DNA of 54,386 nt from Candidatus Alistipes intestinigallinarum. Its GTDB lineage: Bacteria; Bacteroidota; Bacteroidia; Bacteroidales; Rikenellaceae. Position 1 is the first letter of the stretch. The number at the start of each line of letters is the position of its first letter. Location: assembly GCA_019115745.1 (NCBI GenBank), contig DXDA01000016.1, forward strand, positions 1 through 54,386. Direction: 5' to 3'. The notes below the pieces were generated by a model that did not search any database, was not told the origin of the DNA, and was given only the letters and a program-made list of their open reading frames with translations. Position numbers and translations under genes: made by a program. Positions 8,741-18,800 of the stretch are shown here, one piece after another.

Positions 8741-10783
8741 CTACCGCTTGCGGAGGTAGACCGTTGCGGTGCGTGAGGTGTTGTAGATGCGGATCCGCGG
8801 GTACTTGTTCCCGGCCTCGTCCTCGACATTGAACGAGAAGTGCTCGGAATCCATCGCCTGCCGCTCCTGCCCGCCGAAACGCTTCTCGTCGGTCGAGAGG
8901 ATCGGCACGTACTTGCCCGGACCCTGCACCGGCAGCTCGTAGTCGGGAATCGAGGCCGTGGGGTGCCAGTTGAAGACGAAGAGCAGCCGCCCGTGCGAGA
9001 AGACCATCGTCTTGTTCTGCTCGTCCATCAGCAGGTTCCAGGCGTAGCCGTCGGCCAGCACCTTGTACTTCTTGATGAGGCGGATCATCGCGCGGTCGAA
9101 ATCCCCGAGCCAGACGTATCTGAGCAGTCCGTTGCGGGCCAGCGACCACTGGCGCCGGGCGTGGGCGTAACTCCACCCGTTGCCTTCGCGCGGGAAGTCG
9201 ATCCACTCGGGATGCCCGAACTCGTTGCCCATGAAGTTGAGGTAGGCCTGCCCGCCCGTGGAGATGGTCATCAGGCGGATCATCTTGTGCAGGGCCATGC
9301 CGCGGTCGATGATGAGGTTTTCGGAGGCGCGGTCCATGTGGAAGTACATCTCCTTGTCCATCAGTCGGAAGGCGATGGTCTTGTCGCCGACGAGGGCCTG
9401 GTCGTGCGATTCGGCGTAGGCTACGGTCTTGACGTCGGGCAGGCGGTCGGTCATCACGGACCACATCTCCCAGATGTTCCAATCCTCGTCGGGGACATCC
9501 TTCAGCATCTTGATCCAGAAGTCGGGGATGGCCATGCCGAGGCGGTAGTCGAAGCCGATTCCTCCGTCGTCGAGGGAGATGCACATCCCGGGCATTCCGC
9601 TGACATCCTCGGCGATGGTGACGGCTGCGGGTCGGAACTCGTGAACGAGCCGGTTGGCGAGCGAGAGGTAGGCGATGGCGTCCTCGTTGACCCCCTCGTC
9701 GAAGAAGCGCTCGCGGGCGTCGAACGAGACGTAGCCGTGGTGGTGGTAGATCATCGACGTCACGCCGTCGAAGCGGAACCCGTCGAAGTGGAACTCGTCC
9801 AACCAGTACTTGACGTTCGAGAGCAGGAAGTGCTGCACCTCCTCCTTGCCGTAGTCGAAGAGCTTCGAATCCCAGTAGGGTTGGTTTCCGGCCTCGCCGG
9901 GCTTCGAGTAGAGGTGGTCGGTGCCGTCGAGTTCGTTGATTCCTTCGTTGAGGTTCTTGACGTAGTGGGCGTGCACGAGGTCCATGATGACGGCCAGCCC
10001 GAGTTCGTGGGCGCGGCGGATCAGCTCCTTCAACTCCTCGGGAGTCCCGCAGCGCGACGTGGGGGCGAAGAAACTCGACACGTGGTAGCCGAACGACCCG
10101 TAGTAGGGGTGCTCGGCGATGGCCATGAGCTGCACGGCGTTGTATCCGTCGCGCTTGATGATCGGGAGGATCTTTTCGGTGAATTCCCGGTAGGTTCCGA
10201 CCCCTTCGCGCTCCTGGGCCATGCCGACGTGGGCCTCGTAGATCAGCAGGCTCCCGTTCTTCGAGGCGTCGAAGTTGTCGCCGCGCCAGTCGAAAGGCTC
10301 GGCGGGCTGCCAGAACTGCGCCGTGTAGTCTTTGGTCGCGTCGTCCTGCACCACGCGGCGGGCATAGGCCGGGATGCGGTCCATCCAGCCGTTGTCGCCG
10401 TGGACGTGGATCTTGTAGAGCGATCCGTGGGTGAGGCGGTCGCGGTACATCGCTGCGGGGAAGAAGGCGCTCCAGACACCCGCGGCATCGCGGTGCATCC
10501 GGATTTCGGTGCGCTGCCAGTTGTTGAAGTCGCCGAAGACGTAGACGTCCTGCGCCCCGGGGAGCCATTCGCGCAGCCACCATCCGTCGAGCGTATCGTC
10601 CCACTGCCAGCCGAAATAGCGGTATCCGTTGGCGTAGTCGACGATCGATCCGGCGGCACGCTCGATGGCCTCCATTTTGGCTTCGTAACGGGCATGTCGG
10701 CGGTTCATCTGCTCCTCGACGGGGTGGAGCCATTCGTCGCGTTCGACGATCGGGAGTCTTTTATTGTTTTTTTCCATGTCCAT
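8741..10783 (-). CDS. glgB: 1,4-alpha-glucan branching enzyme (GH13)
   Basis: This 680-residue enzyme adds alpha-1,6 branches to glycogen. An N-terminal carbohydrate-binding beta-sandwich (YVFGDFNNWQ) precedes the GH13 barrel. All three catalytic carboxylates are visible: Asp in DGFRFDGVTSM, Glu in TIAEDVSGMPG and Asp in AESHDQALVG. A C-terminal all-beta domain follows. The sequence resembles the eukaryote-like branching enzymes common in Bacteroidota more than the E. coli form. The start may be 10783 or the second Met at 10777. It is divergent from the POT transporter and has its own TAnnTTTG box. Confidence 0.93.
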   Translation of the reverse strand: MDMEKNNKRLPIVERDEWLHPVEEQMNRRHARYEAKMEAIERAAGSIVDYANGYRYFGWQWDDTLDGWWLREWLPGAQDVYVFGDFNNWQRTEIRMHRDAAGVWSAFFPAAMYRDRLTHGSLYKIHVHGDNGWMDRIPAYARRVVQDDATKDYTAQFWQPAEPFDWRGDNFDASKNGSLLIYEAHVGMAQEREGVGTYREFTEKILPIIKRDGYNAVQLMAIAEHPYYGSFGYHVSSFFAPTSRCGTPEELKELIRRAHELGLAVIMDLVHAHYVKNLNEGINELDGTDHLYSKPGEAGNQPYWDSKLFDYGKEEVQHFLLSNVKYWLDEFHFDGFRFDGVTSMIYHHHGYVSFDARERFFDEGVNEDAIAYLSLANRLVHEFRPAAVTIAEDVSGMPGMCISLDDGGIGFDYRLGMAIPDFWIKMLKDVPDEDWNIWEMWSVMTDRLPDVKTVAYAESHDQALVGDKTIAFRLMDKEMYFHMDRASENLIIDRGMALHKMIRLMTISTGGQAYLNFMGNEFGHPEWIDFPREGNGWSYAHARRQWSLARNGLLRYVWLGDFDRAMIRLIKKYKVLADGYAWNLLMDEQNKTMVFSHGRLLFVFNWHPTASIPDYELPVQGPGKYVPILSTDEKRFGGQERQAMDSEHFSFNVEDEAGNKYPRIRIYNTSRTATVYLRKR

Positions 10784-10882
10784 GAGGGCAATTTTTCATC
10801 AAAGGGGTTGATGCCGGGACCGACGGTTGCAAAAAAAGGCGGATGGAGCCCTGAATTTTGCTGCGGCGTATCCTATCTCTTA

Positions 10883-10890
10883 CAAATATA
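10883..10890 (-). promoter_or_regulatory. Candidate -7 box (TATATTTG) for glgB
   Basis: On the minus strand this octamer matches the Bacteroidota -7 consensus TAnnTTTG exactly. It lies about 100 bp upstream of the glgB start. No clear TTTG is present at the usual upstream position. Confidence 0.55.
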
Positions 10891-10903
10891 TGAAAAAAAT
10901 TTC

Positions 10904-10911
10904 TATCTTTG
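10904..10911 (+). promoter_or_regulatory. Candidate -7 box (TATCTTTG) for the POT transporter
   Basis: This octamer fits TAnnTTTG and lies 44 bp upstream of the transporter start. It is only 13 bp from the oppositely oriented glgB box. The two promoters therefore overlap back to back, and RNA polymerase binding at one could interfere with the other. Confidence 0.6.
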
Positions 10912-10955
10912 TCGGCGAACCAGAAAAACCGTATTACTAATACCAACACACAATT

Positions 10956-12644
10956 ATGTTCAAAGGACAACCCAAAGGTTTGTATGCCCTTTCGCTGGCC
11001 AATACGGGCGAGCGTTTCGGCTACTATACCATGCTTGCGATCTTCACGCTGTTCCTGCAAGCGAAATTCGGTTACACCGAGGCGGTTACGACCCAGATCT
11101 ACGGGATTTTCCTCGCCGCGGTCTATTTCATGCCCTTCTTCGGCGGCATCCTGGCCGACAAGTTCGGCTTCGGGAAGATGGTCACGCTGGGTATCTTCGT
11201 GATGTTCGCGGGCTATGCGCTGCTTTCCATTCCGACGGGTACGGGATTTGCGGGTCAGGCGATGATGTTCGGAGCGCTGGCCCTGATCGCCTGCGGAACG
11301 GGACTCTTCAAGGGGAACCTGCAGGTGCTGGTGGGCAACCTCTACGACGATCCGGCCTACCAGTCGAAACGCGACAACGCCTTCTCGATCTTCTATATGG
11401 CCATCAATATCGGAGCGATGTTCGCTCCGGGCATGGCCAAGTGGATCACCAATCATTTTCTGGCCCAGGACGGATTGGTCTATAACGGCCAGATTCCGGC
11501 CCTGGCACACCAGTACCTCGACCTCGGCGATCGAATGCCGGCCGAGCCGTTGGCCAAACTGCAGGAGCTGGCCGCCTCGATGGGTTCGTCGATCAGCGAT
11601 CTGGGCGAGTTTTCGCAGCACTACATCGAGAAGCTCTCGACGGCCTACAACATGGGCTTCGGAGTGGCCTGTGTCTCGCTGATCGTCTCCTATCTGATTT
11701 ACGTGGGCTTCCGCAAGACCTTCAAACATGCCGACGTGACGGCCAAACAGCAGGCTGCCGCCGCAACGGCCTCCGGGGTGAAGACCGTCGAACTGACTCC
11801 GGCGCAGACCAAGTCGCGCATCACGGCCCTGATGCTCGTTTTCGCCGTGGTGATCTTCTTCTGGATGGCCTTCCACCAGAACGGCTCGACGATGACCTTC
11901 TTCGCCCGCGACTACACGACCTCCGAGGCCACGGGCATCACCCGCATGGGCTTCGATATCTTCAATCTGGTGCTGGTGCTCGTCGGGGTCTACGGCATCG
12001 TGGGCTTCTTCCAGTCGGAGAAGAGCCGCGGCAAGCTCATCAGCGCTGCGGCGTTCGCCGTCGCCGTAGGTGTCCTGATCTACCGCTATACGCTGACGCC
12101 CGATCCGGTGCATATCCTGCCGCAAGAGTTCCAGCAGTTCAATCCCTTCTATGTCGTTGGCCTTACGCCCATCTCGGTGGCGATCTTCACGGCACTGGCC
12201 CGCAAGGGCAAGGAGCCTTCGGCTCCGCGCAAGATCGGACTGGGCATGATCATCGCGGCCTTCGGCTTCCTGATCCTGACGATCGGATCGCTGGGGCTGA
12301 TGTCGCCGACCGAGGTGAAGGCCGCGGGTGCCAGCGATACGTTCGTGTCGCAGAACTGGCTGATCTCGACCTACCTGGTGCTGACGTTCGCCGAACTGTT
12401 GCTCTCGCCGATGGGCATCTCGTTCGTGTCGAAGGTGGCGCCTCCGAAATACAAGGGTATGATGATGGGCTGCTGGTTCGCCGCCACGGCCATCGGCAAC
12501 TACGCCACGTCGCTCATCGGTTACCTCTGGGGCAGCGGCATGGCGCTGTGGATGGTCTGGAGCGTGCTGATCGTGCTGTGCCTGCTCTCGGCGCTCTTCA
12601 TCTTCTCGATCATGCGCAAACTCGAAAATGCCACGGCGGCCTGA
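10956..12644 (+). CDS. POT/PTR family proton-coupled peptide transporter
   Basis: This 562-residue polytopic inner-membrane protein has about 12-14 hydrophobic segments. The N-terminal GERFGYYTM matches the ERFxYY core of the POT family, with the first Glu of the longer ExxERFxYY motif not present. GLFKGNLQVLVGNLY and the NAFSIFYMAINIGAM stretch are further POT signatures. It would import di- or tripeptides with protons. The C-terminal half contains a long insert between helices, as in Bacteroidota members. It is transcribed alone, with a promoter upstream and a terminator after it. Confidence 0.9.
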   Translation: MFKGQPKGLYALSLANTGERFGYYTMLAIFTLFLQAKFGYTEAVTTQIYGIFLAAVYFMPFFGGILADKFGFGKMVTLGIFVMFAGYALLSIPTGTGFAGQAMMFGALALIACGTGLFKGNLQVLVGNLYDDPAYQSKRDNAFSIFYMAINIGAMFAPGMAKWITNHFLAQDGLVYNGQIPALAHQYLDLGDRMPAEPLAKLQELAASMGSSISDLGEFSQHYIEKLSTAYNMGFGVACVSLIVSYLIYVGFRKTFKHADVTAKQQAAAATASGVKTVELTPAQTKSRITALMLVFAVVIFFWMAFHQNGSTMTFFARDYTTSEATGITRMGFDIFNLVLVLVGVYGIVGFFQSEKSRGKLISAAAFAVAVGVLIYRYTLTPDPVHILPQEFQQFNPFYVVGLTPISVAIFTALARKGKEPSAPRKIGLGMIIAAFGFLILTIGSLGLMSPTEVKAAGASDTFVSQNWLISTYLVLTFAELLLSPMGISFVSKVAPPKYKGMMMGCWFAATAIGNYATSLIGYLWGSGMALWMVWSVLIVLCLLSALFIFSIMRKLENATAA

Positions 12645-12667
12645 TGTCTGCCGTCTCCGCAGCGGGA

Positions 12668-12697
12668 AAGCCCGGACGATTGCCGTCCGGGCTTTTT
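12668..12697 (+). terminator. Intrinsic terminator after the POT transporter
   Basis: An 11-bp stem (12668-12678 with 12684-12694) closes an ATTGC loop and runs into a T tract. It separates the transporter from the efflux operon. Confidence 0.9.
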
Positions 12698-12736
12698 CAT
12701 TCCCGGGGCCGCTGGCGAATAAACCGGAAAACTTTT

Positions 12737-12766
12737 TTTGTTTTTCAGGTTTTCTTGCTATATTTG
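12737..12766 (+). promoter_or_regulatory. Bacteroidota-type promoter of the TetR-efflux operon
   Basis: TTTG at 12737-12740 and TATATTTG at 12759-12766 are separated by 18 bp, matching both Bacteroidota sigma-factor boxes and their spacing. Initiation would leave a leader of only about 15 nt before the TetR start. This is the best complete promoter in the window. Confidence 0.8.
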
Positions 12767-12786
12767 TTTTATTAACACCGAAATCC

Positions 12787-13413
12787 ATGACTCAGAAAGA
12801 ACGAATCGTAGCACAAGCCATGCGGATGTTCGTCTCGCAGGGCATCAAGTCGGTGCGCATGGACGACATCGCACAGCAGTTGGGGGTTTCGAAACGGACG
12901 CTCTACGAACTTTTCGGCGACAAGGAGAGCCTGCTCTATCTGGCGATGGAGCACTTTTTCGAGTGCAAGCGAGTCGAGCGTGCGGCGGCGAGTGCCGGGG
13001 CGCGAAACGTCCTCGAAGCGATTTTCATGGTCCTGGGTTGCGTGATGGACGACTCGGAGCTGATCCACCGCCTGCTGGGCAATCTGCGGAAGTTCTACCC
13101 GGCGGTGCACGAACGCCTGCTGCGCGAAGGCTCCGTGAAGAGCCGCCGCGACATGCAGGAGATGCTCGAAAAGGGGATTGCCGACGGGCTGTTCGTGAAG
13201 ACGATCAACATCGACCTGGCCATCTCGGTCCTCTATTATACGGCGTCGGCGATCACCGACCGCAAGGACATGTACCTGCCCGAAGGGATGAGCGAACGCG
13301 AGGCCTTCGTGCAGATTGTGAGCACCTTTTTCCGGGGGATTTCGACGGCCGAGGGGTTGCGGCTCGTCGACGAATGTCTGGAGCGTTACAACCCGGCCCG
13401 GCCCGGAAACTGA
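12787..13413 (+). CDS. TetR/AcrR family transcriptional regulator
   Basis: The start is set at 12787 (208 residues), because the promoter boxes lie just upstream. The N-terminal helix-turn-helix spans about residues 26-45 (DDIAQQLGVSKRTLYELFGD), the classic TetR recognition motif. The remaining helical domain would bind an unknown ligand. It is the first gene of a run with OMF, MFP and RND genes, 42 bp before the OMF start, and most likely represses its own efflux operon. Autoregulation is inferred from gene order. Confidence 0.88.
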   Translation: MTQKERIVAQAMRMFVSQGIKSVRMDDIAQQLGVSKRTLYELFGDKESLLYLAMEHFFECKRVERAAASAGARNVLEAIFMVLGCVMDDSELIHRLLGNLRKFYPAVHERLLREGSVKSRRDMQEMLEKGIADGLFVKTINIDLAISVLYYTASAITDRKDMYLPEGMSEREAFVQIVSTFFRGISTAEGLRLVDECLERYNPARPGN

Positions 13414-13455
13414 TCCGGGAGAACTGTCACATTGAAAAAACATCGGAAGAGAGTT

Positions 13456-14769
13456 ATGAAAGGATTTTTGCGTATGGTCTGTTGGGGCGCCGTGCTTCTC
13501 GGCGCGACGGGCGTTTCGGCACAGTTGCGCCTGACGCTTCCCGAGGCGTTGGAGATCGCCCTGAGCGAGAACCCGACGGTGCGGGTGGCGGAGATGGAGG
13601 TGGCGCGCTACGACTATGTGAAACGCCAGACGTGGGGGAGCCTGCTGCCGCAGCTTACGGCGTCGGGCAACTACACGCGTTCGATCGTGAAGTCGGAGAT
13701 GCGGGGCGGAATCTCGTTCGGCGCCGACAATACGTTTGCCGTGCAGGGCGATTTGTCGCTGCCGCTCTTTGCGCCGTCGGTCTACCGGACGCTGAAGATG
13801 AACGACACGCAGCGGGCTGCGGCGGTCGAGGCGGCGCGTTCGTCGCGCATCGACCTGGTGGCCGAGGTGCGCAAGGCGTTCTACAACATCCTGCTGGCCG
13901 AACAGTCGCTGGCGGTGCTGCGCGAATCGGAGGCCACGGTGCAGCGTACGGTCGACGACACGCGTGTGCAGTACGAACACGGCCTGGCCTCGGAGTACGA
14001 TTTGCTGACGGCCCAGGTGCAGTTGAGCAACCTGAAGCCCACGATCCTGCAGACCGAGAATTCGATCAAGCTGGCCAAACTGATGCTGAAGATGTACCTT
14101 TCGATTCCCGAGGAGGTGGAGATCGAAGCGGTGGGCGAGCTGGATGCCATGCGCGACGAGGTGCTGGCCGGGACCGAGGGGCTGACGCCGGACGTCTCGC
14201 AGAACAGCAGCCTGCGTTCGCTCGAACTGCAGGAGGAGTTGTTGCAGCGTTCGCTGCGGGCGGCCAATGCGGGGCGCCTTCCGACGTTGGCGGCCTTCGG
14301 CACGGCCTCCTGGACGGGCAACGACATGGAGCCCTTCCTGAACATGGGGGCGGGTGACGATTCGCGTTATTTCTGGACGCATCCGATCTCGGTGGGGGTG
14401 CAGTTGTCGGTTCCGATCTTCGCGGGTCTGACGCGCATGAACAAGTCGCGCGAATTGAAGAACCAGCTTTCGCAGATCTCCCTGCAGCGGGTCTACGCGC
14501 GGCAGCAGTTGGACGTGCAGGTGCGCTCGGCGCTGAACGACCTGCTGACGGCCCGGGAGACGATGTTCGCCCAGGAGAAGACCGTCGAGCAGGCGCGTAA
14601 GGCCTATCGGATCTCGGATACGCGCTACCGGGCCGGTGCGGGCACGATCCTCGAACTGAACAGCGCGCAACTGGCCCAGACGCAGGCGCAGTTGAACTTC
14701 TCGCAGGCGATCTACGACTACCTCACGGCGAAGGCGGAGTACGACCGGATCGTGGGGCGCGAACAATAG
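13456..14769 (+). CDS. TolC-family outer-membrane efflux channel
   Basis: I choose ATG 13456 (437 residues), since it begins a normal signal peptide (MKGFLRMVCWGAVLLGATG, cleaved near VSAQ); a TTG at 13432 would add a charged extension. Two repeated OEP domains are seen, each with long helical coiled segments (EALEIALSENPTVRVAEMEV near the start, and SDTRYRAGAGTILELNSAQ near the end). It forms the outer-membrane exit duct for the RND pump encoded just downstream. The substrate is not predictable. Confidence 0.9.
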   Translation: MKGFLRMVCWGAVLLGATGVSAQLRLTLPEALEIALSENPTVRVAEMEVARYDYVKRQTWGSLLPQLTASGNYTRSIVKSEMRGGISFGADNTFAVQGDLSLPLFAPSVYRTLKMNDTQRAAAVEAARSSRIDLVAEVRKAFYNILLAEQSLAVLRESEATVQRTVDDTRVQYEHGLASEYDLLTAQVQLSNLKPTILQTENSIKLAKLMLKMYLSIPEEVEIEAVGELDAMRDEVLAGTEGLTPDVSQNSSLRSLELQEELLQRSLRAANAGRLPTLAAFGTASWTGNDMEPFLNMGAGDDSRYFWTHPISVGVQLSVPIFAGLTRMNKSRELKNQLSQISLQRVYARQQLDVQVRSALNDLLTARETMFAQEKTVEQARKAYRISDTRYRAGAGTILELNSAQLAQTQAQLNFSQAIYDYLTAKAEYDRIVGREQ

Positions 14770-14786
14770 GGTAAATAAATCGGAAC

Positions 14787-15812
14787 ATGACGGATATGAG
14801 AAAAATGCTGTGGATGATGACGTCGGTCGTGCTGCTGGGCGGCTGCGGCGGCGGGGGAAAGCGTACGGCTCCGGAGGCGGAGCAACCGCGGGTGCTGACC
14901 CGCAGTGAGGCGGCTGCGGGTGAGACGGTGCGGCTTCTGGAGGAGTTCACCTCGGAGATCGAGCCCTACCGGGAGAACGACATTACGCCGGCGGCCTCGG
15001 GCGTGCATATCGACCGGATTCTGGTCGACGTGGGGGACGAGGTGCGCCAGGGTCAACTGGTTGTGTCGCTCGACCCGACGCAATACACGCAGCAACTCGT
15101 GCAGTTGCAGACCGTCGAGAGCGACTACAACCGCCTGCTGCCGGTCTACGAGGCGGGGGGTATCTCGGCGCAGCAGATCGAGCAGGCCAAGGCGCAGCTC
15201 GACGTGCAGCGGGAGGTGGTTGCGAATCTGAAGAAGAACATCGAGGTGCGTTCGCCGATCTCGGGGGTGGTCACGGCGCGGAACTACGAGTCGGGGGACC
15301 TCTTCGCGCAGCAGCCGATCCTGCACATCATGCAGATCGACCCGCTGAAGGTGATCGTGAACATTTCGGAGCAGTTTTTCCCGCAGGTGAAGGTCGGGAT
15401 GCCGGTCGAGCTCTACGTGGATATTTTCCCCGGGGAGATGTTTCCGGGTCGGGTTTCGCTGATCTACCCGGCGCTGGACGCCACGACGCGGACCTTCAAG
15501 GTGGAGGTGACGGTCCCGAACGGGGCGGGGCGCCTCCGCCCGGGGATGTACGCCCGCACGCGCTTCGACATGGGCAGCAAGGAGGGCGTGATGGTGCCGG
15601 ACGTGGCCGTGCAGAAGCAGGTGGGTTCGGCCGAACGCTATGTCTATGTCATCGTGGGGGATACGGTGGCCGAACGCCGTTCGGTGGAGGTCGGACGCCA
15701 GGTCGGTGACCGGGTGGACCTGCTGCGGGGCGTGGAGGCCGGCGAACAGGTGGCCGTGACGGCGCTGTCGAAGCTCTTCGACGGTGCGCGCGTGGAGATC
15801 AAACAGGACTAA
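14787..15812 (+). CDS. RND efflux periplasmic adaptor (MFP), lipoprotein
   Basis: This 341-residue protein (or 338 from ATG 14796) has a lipoprotein signal ending LLGGC with Cys20. A lipoyl-like half motif (VDVGDEVRQGQLVVSLD), a helical hairpin (VYEAGGISAQQIEQAKAQLD), the second lipoyl half (SPISGVVTARN), and beta-barrel and membrane-proximal domains follow. This is the complete order of an HlyD/AcrA adaptor. It would bridge the RND pump and the TolC-like channel. Gaps to its neighbours are 17 and 13 bp, which supports one operon. Confidence 0.92.
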   Translation: MTDMRKMLWMMTSVVLLGGCGGGGKRTAPEAEQPRVLTRSEAAAGETVRLLEEFTSEIEPYRENDITPAASGVHIDRILVDVGDEVRQGQLVVSLDPTQYTQQLVQLQTVESDYNRLLPVYEAGGISAQQIEQAKAQLDVQREVVANLKKNIEVRSPISGVVTARNYESGDLFAQQPILHIMQIDPLKVIVNISEQFFPQVKVGMPVELYVDIFPGEMFPGRVSLIYPALDATTRTFKVEVTVPNGAGRLRPGMYARTRFDMGSKEGVMVPDVAVQKQVGSAERYVYVIVGDTVAERRSVEVGRQVGDRVDLLRGVEAGEQVAVTALSKLFDGARVEIKQD

Positions 15813-15825
15813 AAACGACGTACCG

Positions 15826-18800
15826 ATGAAAATTTACGAAAGCGCGGTCCGGAAACCGATCTCTACGGTGCTGTTGTTCGTCGGCGTGATGGTCATGGGC
15901 CTCTTCTCGCTGTCGCACCTGGCCGTGGACCAGTATCCGGAGATTGAGATTCCGCAGATTTCGGTCATCACGATGTATCCGGGGGCGAATGCCGCGGAGA
16001 TCGAGACCAACATCACGCGGGTGCTGGAGGACAACCTCAATACGGTGAGCAACCTCAAGAAACTGACCTCCAAATCGCAGGACAACGTCTCGATGATCAC
16101 CGTGGAGTTCGAGTACGGCTCGGACCTGGACGAAGGGGCGAACGAGATCCGCGATGTGGTTTCGCGCGTGCAGTCGATGCTGCCGGACGACATCGACTAC
16201 CCGACGATCTTCAAGTTCTCGTCGTCGATGATGCCGATCATGATGCTGGCGGTGACGGCCGAGGAGAGTTATCCGGCGCTGAACAAGATTCTGGATGACA
16301 AGCTGGTGAACGTGCTGAACCGGGTGGACGGCGTGGGAGCCGTCTCGGTGATCGGCGCCCCGGAGCGGGAGGTGCAGGTGAATGTCGACCCGGCGCGCCT
16401 GGAGGCCTACAACCTGACGGTCGAGCAGTTGGGCCAGATCATCGCCGCCGAGAACGTGAACATCCCGAGCGGGACGATCGACATCGGCAACAATACGTTC
16501 AATATCAAGGCCGACGGGGAGTTCAAGCTCTCGGACGAGTTGCGCAAGGTCGTGGTTTCGAACGCCGGGGGGCGCACGGTGATGCTCTCGGACGTGGCGG
16601 AGATCCGCGACACGCTGGAGAAGGCGACGATGGACGAACGCGTCAACGGCCAGCGGGGCGTGCGGGTGATGTTCCAGAAGCAGTCGGGGGCCAATACGGT
16701 GAATATCGTGCGGGAGATCCAGTCGCGCCTGCCGGCGATCCAGAAGACGCTGCCGCGCGACGTGAAGATGGAGCTGATCTTCGAGGGCTCGCAGGAGATC
16801 ACCGACGCCATCCATTCGCTCTCGGAGACGATTCTCTATGCCTTCATCTTCGTGGTGCTGGTGGTGATGGTCTTCCTCGGGCGGTGGCGGGCGACGCTGA
16901 TCATCTGCATGACGATCCCGGTGTCGCTGATCTGTTCGTTCATCTACCTCTTCGCCACGGGTTCGACGCTGAACATCATCTCGCTGTCGTCGCTGTCGAT
17001 CGCCATCGGCATGGTGGTCGACGACGCCATCGTGGTGCTGGAGAACATCACGACCCACATCGAGCGGGGTTCGAACCCGAAGGAGGCGGCCATCTACGCC
17101 ACGAACGAGGTGTGGCTGTCGGTCATCGCCACGACGCTGGTGGTCGTTGCGGTGTTCCTGCCGCTGACGATGGTCCCGGGCATGGCGGGCATCCTGTTCC
17201 GCGAGTTGGGCTGGATCGTGACGATCGTGGTGTGCGTCTCGACGACGGCGGCCATTTCGCTCACGCCGATGATGTCGGCCTACATGCTCAAGCTCGAAGG
17301 GGGCGTGCACGACTACAAGGGGGTGGGCGTGGTCTACAAGCCGATCGACCGGGCGCTGACGTGGCTCGACAACGCCTATGCCCGGGCGCTGGACTGGGTG
17401 GTCCATCACCGGCGGATCACGGTCTTCTCGATGATGTCGCTGTTCGTGGTGTCGCTGGGGCTGCTGACGCAGGTCCCGACGGAGTTCTTCCCGCCGTCGG
17501 ACAACAGCCGCATCTCGGCCACCGTGGAGCTGGAGCAGAATATCGCCGTGGAGTACACGGCGCGCATCGCGCGGCAGATCGACAGCATCATCTACGCGAA
17601 GTATCCGGAGATCGTGCTGGTTTCGGCCTCGGCCGGCGCAAACTCGTCGGACAACGCCTTTGCGGCGATGCAGACCACCGGCTCGCACATCATCAACTAC
17701 AACATGCGTCTGACGGACGTCGGCGAACGCGAGCGGTCGATCTACGTGATTTCGGACCTGTTGCGGCAGGATCTCGACTCGATTCCGGAGATCCGGCAGT
17801 ATACGCTTACGCCGGGCGGTTCGATGGGCAACATGAGCGGTTCGGCGACGGTCGACATCAAGGTCTTCGGCTACGACATGGACGTGACGAACGCCATTGC
17901 CAACGACCTGAAGGGAAAATTGCGGGCGATTCCGGGCGTGCGGGACGTGAAGCTGTCGCGTGACGACCTGCGCCCGGAGTACAACGTGGTCTTCGACCGC
18001 GACCGCCTGTCGTACTACGGGATGAACAGCGCCACGGCATCGCAGGCCGTGCGGAACCGCATCGACGGGCTCGTGGCGTCGAAATACCGCGAGGACGGCG
18101 ACGAATACGACATCGTGGTCCGCTATGCGGAGCCGTTCCGCACGCGGGTGGAGGATGTCGAGAACATCACGCTGTACAACGCCCAGGGGCGTCCCGTGAA
18201 GCTCAAGGAGGTGGGTTCGGTCGAGGAGGAGTACGCTGCGCCGGAGATCGAACGCGAAAACCGCCAGCGGGTCATCTCCGTGGAGTCGACGCTCGGAGCG
18301 GGGGTTGCGCTGGGCGACGTGGTGGCGGCCGTGAACCGGCTGATTGCCGACTACCCGACGCCGGAGGGTGTGGATCTCGAAGTGGGCGGTACGGTCGAGG
18401 ACCAGGGCGACGCCTTCTCGGACCTGCTGACGCTCTTCGTGCTGATCGTCATTCTGGTCTACATCGTCATGGCCACGCAGTTCGAGTCGCTGAAGTTCCC
18501 GTTTATCATCATGTTTACGATTCCGTTCGCCTTTACGGGGGTCTTCCTGGCGCTGTGGATCACCTCCACGCCGCTGTCGCTCATTGCGCTGATCGGGGCG
18601 ATCATGCTGGTGGGCATCGTGACGAAGAACGGTATCGTGATGGTGGACTACATGAACCTGCTGATCGAGCGCGGGTCGGGGGTCTTCGAGGCGGTGATTG
18701 CGGGCGGCAAGAGCCGTCTGCGCCCGGTGCTGATGACGTCGTTCACGACCGTGCTGGGTATGTTGCCGCTGGCGATCGGCACGGGAGCCGGGTCGGAGAC

